Shown: positions 1-8,977, counted from the stretch's first letter. The stretch is DNA of 64,000 nucleotides from Saccharicrinis sp963663905 (GCA_963663905.2 OY760657.1:5208001-5272000), one strand, 5' to 3'. Notes: generated by a model from the letters alone, not told the origin. Translations and numbers: made by a program.

Positions 1-72
1 ATTTATTATGACAGATTTCGGAACTAATATAATAAATGATTAAGGATAAAAATGGATTTTGAGTTTTATCAT

Positions 73-684
73 TTAAATCTTTTGTAAAGATTTGTTGATG
101 ATTTTATCAATAAATATCATGATGATTCCAGTAATCAGAAATAATATCAATACCCAAACTATATTTTTCCCGGCTTCTAAATAGTTTAATTCTCGAAGAT
201 CAATAAAGAAATAAGGATACCAGTTTACAAGGCCTCCTCGTATTAATGTATATATTAAGTATGTAAAAGGATATATCAGGCTTTTTATACTGTCAGACCA
301 AAGTAATTTACCTTTGGGGACATAAATAATCCACCGTAATAAGTAAAGTATAGGAGTCAGTACATGTAATATATTGTTATATATGAACTCTGGAACCGGC
401 TGAATCCATACACTGCGTAAGGCAAAGTTATATATTACACAAACAATAATTATGTTAGCGGTTAATGACGACTGAACTAATGGCTTAACAAAGAAGTGAC
501 CTATTTTTGTTTCTGGAAATAATATTGTAACAGATAAACTCATTGCAATCAACAGATTTGTCAATACAGTAAAGTAGCTCATCGTATTGGCAATGTTGTT
601 TGATGCCATTAATTGTAAAATAATGGCTATCCAGGTTGATGTAGCAATGATTAAATCAAGGTTTTTATGGTTGGATTTATTCAT
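73..684 (-). CDS. Pr6Pr-family integral membrane protein
   Basis: A 203-residue protein with about six hydrophobic helices (roughly residues 9-27, 36-56, 72-92, 103-120, 134-152 and 173-195) and almost no soluble part. The conserved-looking stretches YFTVLTN (37-43), HVLTPI (about 106) and RGGLVNWYPYFF (about 149-160) match the Pr6Pr family (FAR-17a/AIG1-like), small polytopic inner-membrane proteins of unknown activity; eukaryotic relatives hydrolyse fatty acid esters of hydroxy fatty acids, but nothing here proves that activity. It starts at an ATG 29 bases after the stop of the upstream methyltransferase gene on the same strand, so the two may be co-transcribed. Family assignment is fairly sure; function is unknown. 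Confidence 0.8.
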   Translation of the reverse strand: MNKSNHKNLDLIIATSTWIAIILQLMASNNIANTMSYFTVLTNLLIAMSLSVTILFPETKIGHFFVKPLVQSSLTANIIIVCVIYNFALRSVWIQPVPEFIYNNILHVLTPILYLLRWIIYVPKGKLLWSDSIKSLIYPFTYLIYTLIRGGLVNWYPYFFIDLRELNYLEAGKNIVWVLILFLITGIIMIFIDKIINKSLQKI

Positions 685-713
685 AAAGTAATCACGATAA
701 TTTTAAGCGGTAT

Positions 714-1550
714 TTATTGTCTTTTGCAATCAATAACAACAAAGGGCACGCTTAATTTTAATATTCCTTCTTCCTCAGACTTTTTATTGAGTTCCTGCTC
801 AATTAATTTAAATACTTCAGATTGTCTTTCCTCTGGAACGATCTCTTTCCATCCATCAATAAAAGCAAGTCGTATAAAATGATGGTTTAACATAGTGGTA
901 CCATCAACAAACTTATAGTCGAATTTGTCATGTGCTACACAATTGATATCGAAATTATGCGACTGTAAAAGTTCAAGGTAAAGATCAAGGGGCTTTCTCT
1001 TTTTATTGATCTGCTCTTTCATTGACTTGATACACAATTTAAGCTTTAAATCAGTGAGAACCTTTTTCATCACTGAATAGAATTCTATCATAGTATCATT
1101 TAAGTTCATACTATGTATAAATTGTCCTTGAGACTTTATGATTCTTGCACACTCAGAAAGTGATTTATTAAGGTCGCTTACGTTGTTTAAGCCATTGTTA
1201 CTCACAATTAAATCAATAGAATGATCCTCTAAAGGAATATTTTCAGCTACTCCTTTAATGATTTCTACATTATTAATTCCATAAAAATCAATTTTCTTTT
1301 GAGCTCTTTCAATAGCAGTGTCCCATGGGTCAATACCATATATTTTAGAATCACTACCCAGTCGCATTGCAAGTTCAGTTAAAGGAAAGCCGGCACCAAA
1401 GCCTATATCAACAGCCTGAATTCCCTTTTTATAATTAATCCCGTCAAGGAGTTTTAAACCAAATGGTGCAGCCCACAAAGGAAGCTCATCAAAAACTTCA
1501 ACAAGCTTTTCTGAATTATAATCCCAGTTGGTTTTTAAATATTGAGTCAT
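714..1550 (-). CDS. class I SAM-dependent methyltransferase
   Basis: A 278-residue soluble protein with a Rossmann-type methyltransferase core. Motif I is VDIGFGAGFP (47-56), followed by the acidic second strand YGIDPWD (71-77) that would hold the ribose of S-adenosylmethionine, an acidic adenine-site segment VAENIPLED (101-109) and the motif IV region IDLIVSNNGLNNV. The carboxy-terminal half (about 150-278) is lysine-rich and probably the substrate-specific cap. It resembles the UbiE/Methyltransf_11 class; the substrate cannot be read from sequence. It begins at an ATG and lies just upstream of the Pr6Pr-type membrane protein on the same strand. Confidence 0.85.
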   Translation of the reverse strand: MTQYLKTNWDYNSEKLVEVFDELPLWAAPFGLKLLDGINYKKGIQAVDIGFGAGFPLTELAMRLGSDSKIYGIDPWDTAIERAQKKIDFYGINNVEIIKGVAENIPLEDHSIDLIVSNNGLNNVSDLNKSLSECARIIKSQGQFIHSMNLNDTMIEFYSVMKKVLTDLKLKLCIKSMKEQINKKRKPLDLYLELLQSHNFDINCVAHDKFDYKFVDGTTMLNHHFIRLAFIDGWKEIVPEERQSEVFKLIEQELNKKSEEEGILKLSVPFVVIDCKRQ

Positions 1551-1669
1551 ATGCTGGATATAAGTTTAACTTAAAGATATGTTTAAAGTATTATAATATC
1601 TAGTCTGGTGCTTGTTAATATTTTAATTATTCAAATTTACTTAATGATAAACTCGATCAGAATTAATGA

Positions 1670-2797
1670 TTAATTAAGCAAACCAGCAAGCAAATATATT
1701 CTTTGAGATTTATCTGTAGTGAGGTACCTATTTATAAACCTTTTTTCTTTTTCAAAATCAGAAATTAAGGATGATATTTTAGTTTGGTTCTCTGATATAT
1801 AATTATTTAACTCTGCATTTGAAGACGATAGACCATATAAATGTCCATAAGCGGCATAAAGACTATTCTCCGTTTTTTGGATTAAATCTTTTATACCATC
1901 ATCATTAATTTTAGGATTTTGAAAAAGGTTATTTCTATAATAGATATATAAATTGAACTTGTCTATTGCATAATTTAAAGTGTCAATAGCTTTTTTGCAT
2001 TTTGTGTTAGCTATAAGTAGTCGGTTTTGTTCTAATTCTGCTTCTACAATAGGGTTATTAACTCCGCATTTTATTATTCGTCTGTTTGTATTTTCGAGTT
2101 GACTTATTTCATCTATTTTTTCATAATACAAAATCGAATCAGAGAAAGAAAAATTCCCATTTGTATTAATCTTTGAATAGTCATGCGAAAGAAAATCTTT
2201 GTTATTGATTGGATTGTCTAAAAACTGCCATATGGGATCGAAAGGCATATGATCTTTGATAAACTTTTCCGGTGAAACTAAAAAATATTTATTATTAAAT
2301 TCATGTATGTATTTTCTATTTTGTACATATCCTGCCGCCCATGTTACATCAATTAAATAGTAGCTCGAATCTAATTTTACTCCATTCCAGGCATGTCCAA
2401 TTGTGTCAGAATATTCAAATGAATTTCTTGTATATCCAGATATTAAATAACTTTTTAATCCAGCTACCTTACTCATTGCCGAAAATAGAGTTGCATAATG
2501 AGCACATACACCTTGTCTGGTTTCTAATACTTCTTCAAGAATCTGTTTTTCTGAATTATATACTCGATTTGAATCTAAAAGGCTTAGGTTATATCTGACA
2601 TTGTGTGCAATCCATATGTATATTGCTCTTGCCTTTTCTTCATCAGAATTTAAGTTTTTAGTTAAATAGTTTGAGATTTCTATGTAGGTATTTAAAGAAT
2701 CAGGTATGACTAATGAATTAGAGTCAATTTGTTTATACTTAGAGTTTGTACATCCAATTATAAATAGAAGGAAATAGAATAAATAGTATTTTTTCAT
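1670..2797 (-). CDS. lipoprotein with transglutaminase-like domain
   Basis: The ATG at 2797 is chosen because it gives a clean lipoprotein signal: a lysine start, a hydrophobic run and lipobox FIIGC with Cys16; upstream in-frame codons would bury it. The protein is about 375 residues. A transglutaminase-like fold is shown by the triad in order: Cys in RQGVCAHYA (about 98), His in IGHAWNG (about 135), Asp in YLIDVTW (about 150). Bacteroidota members of this superfamily are exported, membrane-anchored proteins thought to act as peptidases or peptide cross-link enzymes. The region after about residue 200 is not recognised and is probably helical. It stands alone, with intergenic DNA on both sides. 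Confidence 0.8.
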   Translation of the reverse strand: MKKYYLFYFLLFIIGCTNSKYKQIDSNSLVIPDSLNTYIEISNYLTKNLNSDEEKARAIYIWIAHNVRYNLSLLDSNRVYNSEKQILEEVLETRQGVCAHYATLFSAMSKVAGLKSYLISGYTRNSFEYSDTIGHAWNGVKLDSSYYLIDVTWAAGYVQNRKYIHEFNNKYFLVSPEKFIKDHMPFDPIWQFLDNPINNKDFLSHDYSKINTNGNFSFSDSILYYEKIDEISQLENTNRRIIKCGVNNPIVEAELEQNRLLIANTKCKKAIDTLNYAIDKFNLYIYYRNNLFQNPKINDDGIKDLIQKTENSLYAAYGHLYGLSSSNAELNNYISENQTKISSLISDFEKEKRFINRYLTTDKSQRIYLLAGLLN

Positions 2798-2934
2798 TTT
2801 ACGAAGGAATGGTTTTAACAATATATAATTTAGAGAAGCTAATGTAATCAAATACTAATCAAAATTGAAATGAACCATGATAGTAATTGATCCTGAGTAA
2901 AGGCAGTAATTGAAAATAAGAAAAATTTAGATAT

Positions 2935-2979
2935 AAAAAATCCCAATATGTGTTGCTGTTAAGCAAATAACATATTGGG
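2935..2979 (-). terminator. rho-independent terminator of the 3009-4010 hydrolase gene
   Basis: Perfect 10-bp stem: CCCAATATGT (2942-2951) pairs with ACATATTGGG (2970-2979), with an 18-base loop. On the minus strand the stem is followed by ATTTTTT, ending about 70 bases after the hydrolase stop codon. Confidence 0.8.
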
Positions 2980-3008
2980 AAAAAATATGGAGATATTTTA
3001 ATGCTTGT

Positions 3009-4010
3009 CTATTCTTTTAAAAACTTTAACAAAGGTTTAATAAACCGATCAAAATCCTCAATATGTGGTAAGTGACCAATATTATCTAATTCAACCAGTT
3101 GTGAGTTAGGTATTTTTTTCTGTGTTTCTTTACCTAGTTTACTGTATAAACCCATCGTTTTTCTTATTTCTTCAGAAACCAGGGGTTTGCCCAAGGCAGT
3201 TCTGTCTCGCGTACCAATTATCAATAGGGTAGGAGATGTAATATTTTTGAACTCGTATACTACAGGTTGAGTAAAAATCATGTCGTAAGTTAAGGCAGCA
3301 TTCCAGGCTATGGTTTTATAATCAGAATTTAAATACCAACCAGCTAATAAAGTAACCCATTGTTCATACTCAGGTTTCCATTTATTGTCATAATAACTTT
3401 TAAGCTGGTAATTTTTAATCTTGGCATAGTCTTTTTTTAATTCATTTTGGTACCACCAGTCAACAGGTTTATAAGGTACTTTAAGTTTCCAATCTTCCAG
3501 ACCAATGGGATTTTCTAAAATTAGTTTTTCCGTAATATCCGGATACATTAAAGCAAAACGAGTTGCCAGCATTCCACCCATTGAGTGACCTAATATTGCA
3601 GTCTTAGTAACTCCTATAGAATCCAATATTGCTTTTGTGTTTTGAGCAAGTTGTTGAAATGTATAATGTAAATAATCCGGTTTAGATGATTTACCAAATC
3701 CAATCTGATCCGGAACAATAACTCTAAATCCTTCCTTTGTTAGAGCTTCAATTGTAGTTTGCCAGTACGCTCCATTGAAATTTTTACCATGCAATAAAAC
3801 AATGTTTTTCCCATTGTAATTATCCGGTTTTACATCCATATAAGCCATTTTTAAGGTTTGGCCCTGAATGTTTAATGTGATAGAATTTACCTTATATGGG
3901 TATTTATAATTCGATAGTTCAATATCGAGCCATTGCAAATCTTTTGTTTGAGATATTCCTGAAAGCGAATAAATCAGTGAAATAATAAATAGAAATAATA
4001 CTTTCTTCAT
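3009..4010 (-). CDS. secreted alpha/beta hydrolase
   Basis: A 333-residue protein with a Sec signal peptide (residues 1 to about 20, ending GIS-QTK). It has an alpha/beta-hydrolase fold: oxyanion-hole strand VLLHGKNFNG (71-80), nucleophile elbow GHSMGGM with Ser143, an acid candidate in IGTRDRTA (about 267), and the catalytic His in NIGHLPHIEDF (near 311). A lid rich in Trp and Tyr lies between residues about 170 and 240. The export signal suggests periplasmic or outer-membrane-facing ester or amide hydrolysis; substrate unknown. It is a single-gene unit with its own terminator downstream. Confidence 0.85.
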   Translation of the reverse strand: MKKVLFLFIISLIYSLSGISQTKDLQWLDIELSNYKYPYKVNSITLNIQGQTLKMAYMDVKPDNYNGKNIVLLHGKNFNGAYWQTTIEALTKEGFRVIVPDQIGFGKSSKPDYLHYTFQQLAQNTKAILDSIGVTKTAILGHSMGGMLATRFALMYPDITEKLILENPIGLEDWKLKVPYKPVDWWYQNELKKDYAKIKNYQLKSYYDNKWKPEYEQWVTLLAGWYLNSDYKTIAWNAALTYDMIFTQPVVYEFKNITSPTLLIIGTRDRTALGKPLVSEEIRKTMGLYSKLGKETQKKIPNSQLVELDNIGHLPHIEDFDRFIKPLLKFLKE

Positions 4011-4201
4011 ATAACGTGTTTTGCCTAGATTAACACATTAATGCAGTGTTTTGTTGAAAATACAGATTAAGATCTTTCTACTATATAATTATGGTTTAAT
4101 TAGGAGAACATTTTATTGGTAATTTCATAATTTGAGATCATAAAGATACTGCATTAAGGATTATAGAGAATATTTCATCTGATTCTTACGATAATATCAT
4201 G

Positions 4202-5071
4202 TTAAATATTATCATAAAAGCTGTCTTTACCAGACATTACAGTTCTTAATTTTATTAAACCGGATGCTTTTATCTGCCTAATTCTCTCACTTGTTATATT
4301 CAGCAAATCAGCAATTTCATCCAAACTATGTATCTTATTATTATTAAGGCCAAACGTTAAATTTATTATATGAGCTTCTCTTTTGTTTAATGTATTTATA
4401 GCTCGTAGTAAATCTGTTTTCACTGAATCGTAAACCAATTCTGAATCAGGAGAAGGAAAGTCTTTATTCTCAATCATGTCGTTTAAACATAAACCACTGT
4501 CTCCATCTGAGCCAAAGGGTTTATCTAAAGATTGTTGACGAATTCTTAATTTATTGTTTTCAGTAACTAAATCTTCTTCAATTTCAAGATAATCGGCTAA
4601 TTCTTTATTTGTTGGTTCTCTTTCGAACTTTTGTTCTAAATAGGATGTGGCTTTTGATACTTTGCTCATCGTTGACAAGCGATTCATCGGTAATCTTACC
4701 ACTCTTGTTTGTTCCGATATTGCCTGAATAATAGACTGTCTTATCCACCAAACTGCATAGGAAATAAATTTGAATCCCCGGGTTTCATCAAACTTTTTAG
4801 CTGCTTTTACTAATCCAACATTTCCCTCATTTATTAAATCGGCGAATGATAAACCTTGATTTTGGTATTGTTTGGCTACAGATATAACGAAACGTAGATT
4901 TGCTTCTACCAGTTTTTGTAGTGCAATTTCATCTCCATTACGAATTCTAACAGACAACTCAACTTCTTCTTCCGCACTAATTAATTCGTATCTGTTTACC
5001 TCAAGAAAATATCTGTTTACTGAGATTTCATCTCGTTGTGTAATTTGTTGGGTTATTTTTAGTTGCCTCAA
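4202..5071 (-). CDS. RpoD-like (sigma-70 group) sigma factor, divergent paralogue
   Basis: A 289-residue sigma factor. The start is TTG: it keeps the MRQLKIT amino terminus of Bacteroidota RpoD, and an in-frame TAA lies shortly upstream, so a longer reading is not possible. Region 1.2/2.1 runs about 15-75, core-binding region 2.2 is DLINEGNVGLVKAAKKFDET (78-97), the -10 element reader region 2.4 is YAVWWIRQSI (105-114), and the region 4.2 helix-turn-helix is SLDEIADLLNITSERIRQIK (249-268). Many positions normally almost fixed in the phylum's housekeeping sigma have changed (NRYFLEVNRYEL in region 1.2; KASGLIKLR after region 4.2), so I read it as an alternative group-2 sigma rather than the primary one. 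The RRM-Csp pair lies upstream on the same strand, about 300 bases away. Confidence 0.85.
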   Translation of the reverse strand: MRQLKITQQITQRDEISVNRYFLEVNRYELISAEEEVELSVRIRNGDEIALQKLVEANLRFVISVAKQYQNQGLSFADLINEGNVGLVKAAKKFDETRGFKFISYAVWWIRQSIIQAISEQTRVVRLPMNRLSTMSKVSKATSYLEQKFEREPTNKELADYLEIEEDLVTENNKLRIRQQSLDKPFGSDGDSGLCLNDMIENKDFPSPDSELVYDSVKTDLLRAINTLNKREAHIINLTFGLNNNKIHSLDEIADLLNITSERIRQIKASGLIKLRTVMSGKDSFYDNI

Positions 5072-5109
5072 TACTATTATTTTTTATGTAATAAGTTTAT
5101 TTGATATAT

Positions 5110-5131
5110 AAAAAACTTCATTTAAAGAAGT
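5110..5131 (-). terminator. possible terminator/attenuator hairpin between csp and the sigma gene
   Basis: On the minus strand a short hairpin, ACTTCTTTAAATGAAGT, is followed at once by TTTTTTA. It lies about 40 bases upstream of the sigma-factor start and 240 bases after the cold-shock gene, so it could end csp transcripts or act in the sigma-gene leader. The stem is short. Confidence 0.4.
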
Positions 5132-5369
5132 AACGAATTTTAAATAACGTTTTTATTGGTTTATGCTAAGAAACTTCAGATCTATAATTATGCTGAAGTA
5201 CTAAGAGTTTTTTTATGAACCTACACCTACTGTTATAATCGAAAATTTGCGACCTTCTGAATTTACAGCAGATGTAAGTTAAGTGTTAGAAATATAAAAA
5301 CCCATTCCGCATATAATATCAGGAACAGGTATTTAAATTTCTAATTTGAAATAAATCCAAATTTGTATG

Positions 5370-5561
5370 TTATTTTACATTAAATGCAACATCACCTTTA
5401 TCGCCTTGCTTAATATCAAAAGTTACTTTTTGACCTTCAGAAAGGACATTGTAAGAATTAACTAAACCTGAACGATGTACAAAAACATCTTTGTTATTAT
5501 CTGTTTCAATAAAACCAAAACCTTTAGTTTCATTGTACCACTTTACTTTACCTTCGTACAT
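5370..5561 (-). CDS. cold-shock domain protein (CspA family)
   Basis: A complete 63-residue OB-fold protein: KVKWYNETKGFGFIETD (5-21) holds the RNP1-type motif KGFGFI, and DVFVHRS (25-31) is the RNP2-type motif. It would bind single-stranded RNA or DNA and melt mRNA structure. The start codon lies 3 bases after the stop of the upstream RRM gene, so the two RNA-binding proteins are almost certainly made from one transcript. An AT-rich leader precedes the pair. Confidence 0.93.
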   Translation of the reverse strand: MYEGKVKWYNETKGFGFIETDNNKDVFVHRSGLVNSYNVLSEGQKVTFDIKQGDKGDVAFNVK

Positions 5562-5564
5562 AAT

Positions 5565-5834
5565 CTAGTATCTTCTTTTGTTATTTTTTTCACTCTTTTC
5601 ACGTGCTTCATTTACAACCATTGTGCGGTTTTCTAAAGTGGCACCATTTAATTCATTTATAGCTTTGTTTCCATCTTGAGAATTTGTCATAGTAACAAAA
5701 CCAAAACCTTTACTTCGGCCGTTAAATTTGTCCATTATAATCTTGGCTTCATTAACGGTGCCGTACTCTTCAAAGATGCCAGTTAAGTCATCTTCATCAA
5801 CCCTGTAATCAAGGTTGCCTACATAAATATTCAT
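5565..5834 (-). CDS. RNA-recognition-motif (RRM) protein
   Basis: An 89-residue single-RRM protein: RNP2 is IYVGNL (3-8) and RNP1 is KGFGFVTM (42-49), both with the aromatic residues that stack on RNA bases; the tail (about 75-89) is basic and lysine/arginine-rich. Such short RRM proteins are common in Bacteroidota, where they are proposed post-transcriptional regulators. It is the first gene of a two-gene unit with the cold-shock protein. The long AT-rich DNA upstream contains a good -7 box at 6025-6032, giving an estimated leader of about 180 bases. Confidence 0.93.
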   Translation of the reverse strand: MNIYVGNLDYRVDEDDLTGIFEEYGTVNEAKIIMDKFNGRSKGFGFVTMTNSQDGNKAINELNGATLENRTMVVNEAREKSEKNNKRRY

Positions 5835-6232
5835 ATTATAACTAAAAATTTGAGCCTGATATATACAAAGCTCTATTATTATTTCGCAGTTTAAATTAGA
5901 GAGGAATTATCTGATACGGATTTTCTTTTTCTAAGCTTTCTGCATTATCTGAAAAGGATAAAAAAATGTATCAGTTTAAATACGGAAGGGATAAAATGTA
6001 CTTTTCTTAAACTCAATTTCTGTGCAAATGTACTTAAATTAATTCTATAACCTACAGAATAATAATTAATTATTGTTTATTATGATTTGAGATTTTAATT
6101 TAAGAATAATATAAAGGGGAGAATTTAACAAGGTTTATAGGTTATATACAGGATATATTTAAGATGCCTTTATTCTTTTAAAATAGAATATTTAAAGAAA
6201 GTTTAGGTTGAATGCATAGAGTATTTAATGAT
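5835..6232 (-). other. long leader/intergenic region of the RRM-csp pair
   Basis: About 400 bases with no credible gene. It holds the TACATTTG box (6025-6032, minus strand) and, nearer the gene, a 7-bp inverted repeat CTGATAC/GTATCAG (about 5908-5980) that could close a long hairpin in the leader RNA. Cold-shock mRNAs often have long structured leaders; that role here is inferred. Confidence 0.4.
6025..6032 (-). promoter_or_regulatory. Bacteroidota -7 box upstream of the RRM-csp operon
   Basis: On the minus strand TACATTTG matches the TAnnTTTG consensus of Bacteroidota RpoD promoters exactly. I do not see a clear -33 TTG at standard spacing, so this is a moderate call. Confidence 0.45.
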
Positions 6233-6664
6233 TTATTGTAATGTTATATTTGCAGCAAAGGTATATTTAACATTAACAGGTTTCCCATTTATTTTTCCAG
6301 GTTTCCATTTAGGCATTAATTTTAATACTCTTATCGTTTCCAGATCAAAATCTTCTTGTAGTCCACGGAGTATTTTAATATGGGTCATATTTCCACAGGT
6401 ATCAATAATAAACTCGGTATAAATTTTACAACAAACATCCATTTCTCGTGGATAATTAAAATGATTCATGAAAAACTTAATCATTGCATTCTGTCCACCT
6501 GGATATTCAGGCATTGAATCAACTATATAATAATATTCTACTTTTGAAATAGAATCAATAAGTGGTACATATTGAGTTGAATCCGAGAGATTATTTTGTG
6601 ATTGGGCAAACGGTGATAAACAGAGAGACATAAGAGAAAGAATCAGGGATTTCTTAAGGTTCAT
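6233..6664 (-). CDS. secreted TonB C-terminal-domain protein
   Basis: The ATG at 6664 gives a 143-residue protein with a signal peptide ending near SPFAQSQ; the longer frame would start at TTG with no support. After a linker, MPEYPGGQNAMIKFFMNHFNYP (split here as MPEYPGGQNA then MIKFFMNHFNYP) and VYTEF-type strands lead to LKLMPKWKPGKINGKPVNV, the signature of Bacteroidota TonB C-terminal modules. The protein lacks the usual cytoplasmic anchor and proline-rich spacer of an energising TonB, so it is likely a periplasmic adaptor or orphan TonB-box-binding domain. The cysteine pair DVCCKIY is unusual for this domain. It is transcribed alone. Confidence 0.8.
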   Translation of the reverse strand: MNLKKSLILSLMSLCLSPFAQSQNNLSDSTQYVPLIDSISKVEYYYIVDSMPEYPGGQNAMIKFFMNHFNYPREMDVCCKIYTEFIIDTCGNMTHIKILRGLQEDFDLETIRVLKLMPKWKPGKINGKPVNVKYTFAANITLQ

Positions 6665-6754
6665 TTTGGTCTGCAAAATATTGGATAAATAGTTAAATGT
6701 TTTACAATAGTAGAAGTAAACATTCCGTTAGTTGTATTCAATAAGTATAGCTTT

Positions 6755-6808
6755 AAAAAGTGTTGGAAAGAAGTCATTCTTAAACAACATTACTTTCCAA
6801 CACTTTTT
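6755..6808 (-). terminator. terminator of the ferredoxin gene
   Basis: A perfect 16-bp inverted repeat, AAAAAGTGTTGGAAAG (6755-6770) and CTTTCCAACACTTTTT (6793-6808), just after the ferredoxin stop codon. It ends in a T-run on both strands. Confidence 0.9.
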
Positions 6809-6813
6809 CTTAA

Positions 6814-6981
6814 CTAATTTGCATGAATGGCATCAGCAGGGCATACTGATTCGCATGATCCACAGTCGGTGCAAGCTTCGGCATCAATTTTATAAATATT
6901 GCCTGCAGAAATTGCATCAACAGGGCATTCAGGTGAGCATGATCCACATGCAGTACAGTTGTTGTCAATAATGTAAGCCAT
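6814..6981 (-). CDS. 2[4Fe-4S] ferredoxin
   Basis: A 55-residue protein read from the ATG at 6981 to TAG. It has two classic cluster motifs: CTACGSCSPECP (9-20) and CTDCGSCESVCP (37-48), each CxxCxxCxxxCP, arranged as the pseudo-twofold repeat of clostridial-type ferredoxins. It is a small low-potential electron carrier in the cytoplasm. An obvious partner is the 2-oxoacid:ferredoxin oxidoreductase (korAB at 55.2-58.1 kb), although the genes are not adjacent. It has its own terminator and a long upstream region, so it is probably highly expressed and monocistronic. Confidence 0.96.
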   Translation of the reverse strand: MAYIIDNNCTACGSCSPECPVDAISAGNIYKIDAEACTDCGSCESVCPADAIHAN

Positions 6982-7391
6982 AGTGATATGTTTTAGTTAA
7001 TAATGGATTTAATATAAGTCAATAAAATGTCTAACACAATATCCTTAATGGGTAAAAAGATACTTTAATCCGTATTTAAGTAATTTTAACTCAAGGTATC
7101 TTCTTTTTGTTGAAATTAGAAAAGCTCTATCACCATTATTATACAGGTGTTGGTATAGGTTTAGTTATTCTTTTTAATAACCATCTTCTATCCTGAATAA
7201 TGTTTGTTATTTACTATTACAGCGTTGTATGTAACTGTTTAAAAATAGTTATTGATTATAATGTACAAATAATAATTATGTTTGCTTATAAAGCAATATT
7301 TAAGTTCATTTTATAGTTTTCTTTATAAAGAATAAAATTGCATTTTCTGTTATTTATTATAATTTAAGTAACAACAAAAAAGTATTATCAC
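6982..7391. other. divergent intergenic region (ferredoxin / beta-helix lipoprotein)
   Basis: About 410 AT-rich bases between two divergent genes. It must hold both promoters, but no single -7/-33 pair stands out. ACAGGTGTTGGTAT (7143-7156) recurs with one change at 8823-8836 on the other side of the lipoprotein gene. Confidence 0.4.
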
Positions 7392-8804
7392 GTGAGATCA
7401 TTTTTTGTAACAATCATAATATCAACAATATTATTGTTAAATTATTCCTGTCAAAAAGAGTTTGTTCAGTCAAGTAATAATCTCTGTTTATCAACAGATA
7501 CCTTGAAGTTTGATACCTTAATTGTTGGATTATTATCAGAAACTCAGTCTCAATTAAAAATCTATAATAGAAGTAACGAAAATGTTGCTGGTGTAAGTTT
7601 AATGGTTAACGATGGAAACTCATCATCTTTTATGATTAATGCAAATGGGGTATCAGGAAAGTCTATTTCAAATCTAAGGATCAATAAAAAGGATAGTTTA
7701 TATGTTTTTGTACAGTTTAAATTGAGTGGATCAGCCAATAAAGATCCATTTTTTTATCAATATGATTCACTTACAATGGCTAGTGGGAATTATATTTCTA
7801 AGACAATTTTAGAAGTTCCAGTAATAAACGCCAATTATATAGAAGGAACATCTGAAAATTTTAGTTTAGAATCTGGTCAAGCATACTTTATAAAAAGTGA
7901 TCTGATTGTTCCTGAAAATAAGGAATTATTTATACCAGAAGGATGTGAAATCTATATAAATAATGGAGCTAGTATAATTGTTAATGGTTCTCTTAATGCT
8001 AAAGGAACTGTTGATAAACCAATTATATTTAGAGGAATCAGATATGGAAATATAACATCAACAATAAAGTATGATTATGTTCCAGGTCAATGGGAAGCTA
8101 TATATATAAAACCTTCATCACAGATATCAACTTTAGATTTCTGTCATATTCGTAATGCACAAAGGGGATTAACAATTGGTTTACCGTCAGAAAATAATAC
8201 TCAAACAGCTCTAAATATATTTAACTCCAAGATTCAATATAATTCCGATTATAATATATTGGCATATAATGCTAATCTAAAACTTGTAAATGTGCTATTG
8301 TCAAATGCTCAACAATCTCTGGGTATAATGGGGGGGGAATTGGAAGTTATTAATACAACGATTGCTAATTATTTTGAGTGGGGGAATGGATGGGATGAAG
8401 CAGTTAGTATTGGTATTAATGATATCGATAATATAGATAATGAAACCGTATATGAATTAGAATCATGTGAATTTATAAATACAATTATTTATGGAGGAAA
8501 CTCCTCTGAGGTTTTGTTTGATTTATCTGGAGATGATTATAAAAAAATACAATTTGAAAATTGTAATATTAAAGTTAGTTCATTAAACGAGTTTATTGAG
8601 ACAAAGAACCTGCAGATAAATCAGAATCCAGTTTTTAAAAGTACCACGCCTTTTAATTATGATTTTCACCTTAATGAAGAGTCATCATGTATTAATCAAG
8701 GAACTAATAGGTTTATCTCATTATTTCCTTATGATATAGATGGATTTTTAAGAGATGATAATTGTGATATAGGTGCATATGAGTATGTTTATGGAGATGA
8801 TTAG
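7392..8804 (+). CDS. lipoprotein with right-handed beta-helix
   Basis: A 470-residue protein. The start is GTG, which gives a proper lipoprotein signal with lipobox LNYSC (Cys20); no ATG would keep it. The amino-terminal part (about 30-145) looks like an immunoglobulin-like choice-of-anchor domain (FDTLIVG, then IYNRSNENV). From about 175 onward, repeated short strands with asparagine ladders (IYINNGASIIVNGSLNAKG, then repeated I-x-N/T-x-I turns) indicate a parallel beta-helix, and the end ECDIGAYEY-like DNCDIGAYEY is the typical carboxy-terminal tag of such surface proteins. Probably surface-exposed and glycan-associated; no catalytic site was identified. Confidence 0.8.
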   Translation: MRSFFVTIIISTILLLNYSCQKEFVQSSNNLCLSTDTLKFDTLIVGLLSETQSQLKIYNRSNENVAGVSLMVNDGNSSSFMINANGVSGKSISNLRINKKDSLYVFVQFKLSGSANKDPFFYQYDSLTMASGNYISKTILEVPVINANYIEGTSENFSLESGQAYFIKSDLIVPENKELFIPEGCEIYINNGASIIVNGSLNAKGTVDKPIIFRGIRYGNITSTIKYDYVPGQWEAIYIKPSSQISTLDFCHIRNAQRGLTIGLPSENNTQTALNIFNSKIQYNSDYNILAYNANLKLVNVLLSNAQQSLGIMGGELEVINTTIANYFEWGNGWDEAVSIGINDIDNIDNETVYELESCEFINTIIYGGNSSEVLFDLSGDDYKKIQFENCNIKVSSLNEFIETKNLQINQNPVFKSTTPFNYDFHLNEESSCINQGTNRFISLFPYDIDGFLRDDNCDIGAYEYVYGDD

Positions 8805-8977
8805 TACTATTTCCAACAATAAACAGGTGTAGGTATTCTCTTTTGTTCAAATTTCTATTATCATTTTATTAAAGTATAGTGGTCTGTATTATTGTAATTA
8901 TTTGATAAAGTAGATAATTTAAAAGCTATTAATACTTGGATTTCATTATGCGTAATAAAGTGTAACTATTATTAAAT

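Noticed and set aside
6732..6971. A plus-strand frame opposite the ferredoxin gene
   Set aside because: The minus-strand ferredoxin has two perfect 4Fe-4S motifs and its own terminator; the opposite frame is its shadow.
7143..8836. ACAGGTGTTGGTAT at 7143-7156 and its near copy at 8823-8836, flanking the beta-helix lipoprotein gene, as possible insertion-site repeats
   Set aside because: Only 13 of 14 bases match, the word is short and AT-rich, and no other mobile-element feature is present. A chance match or a minor regulatory word is equally likely.
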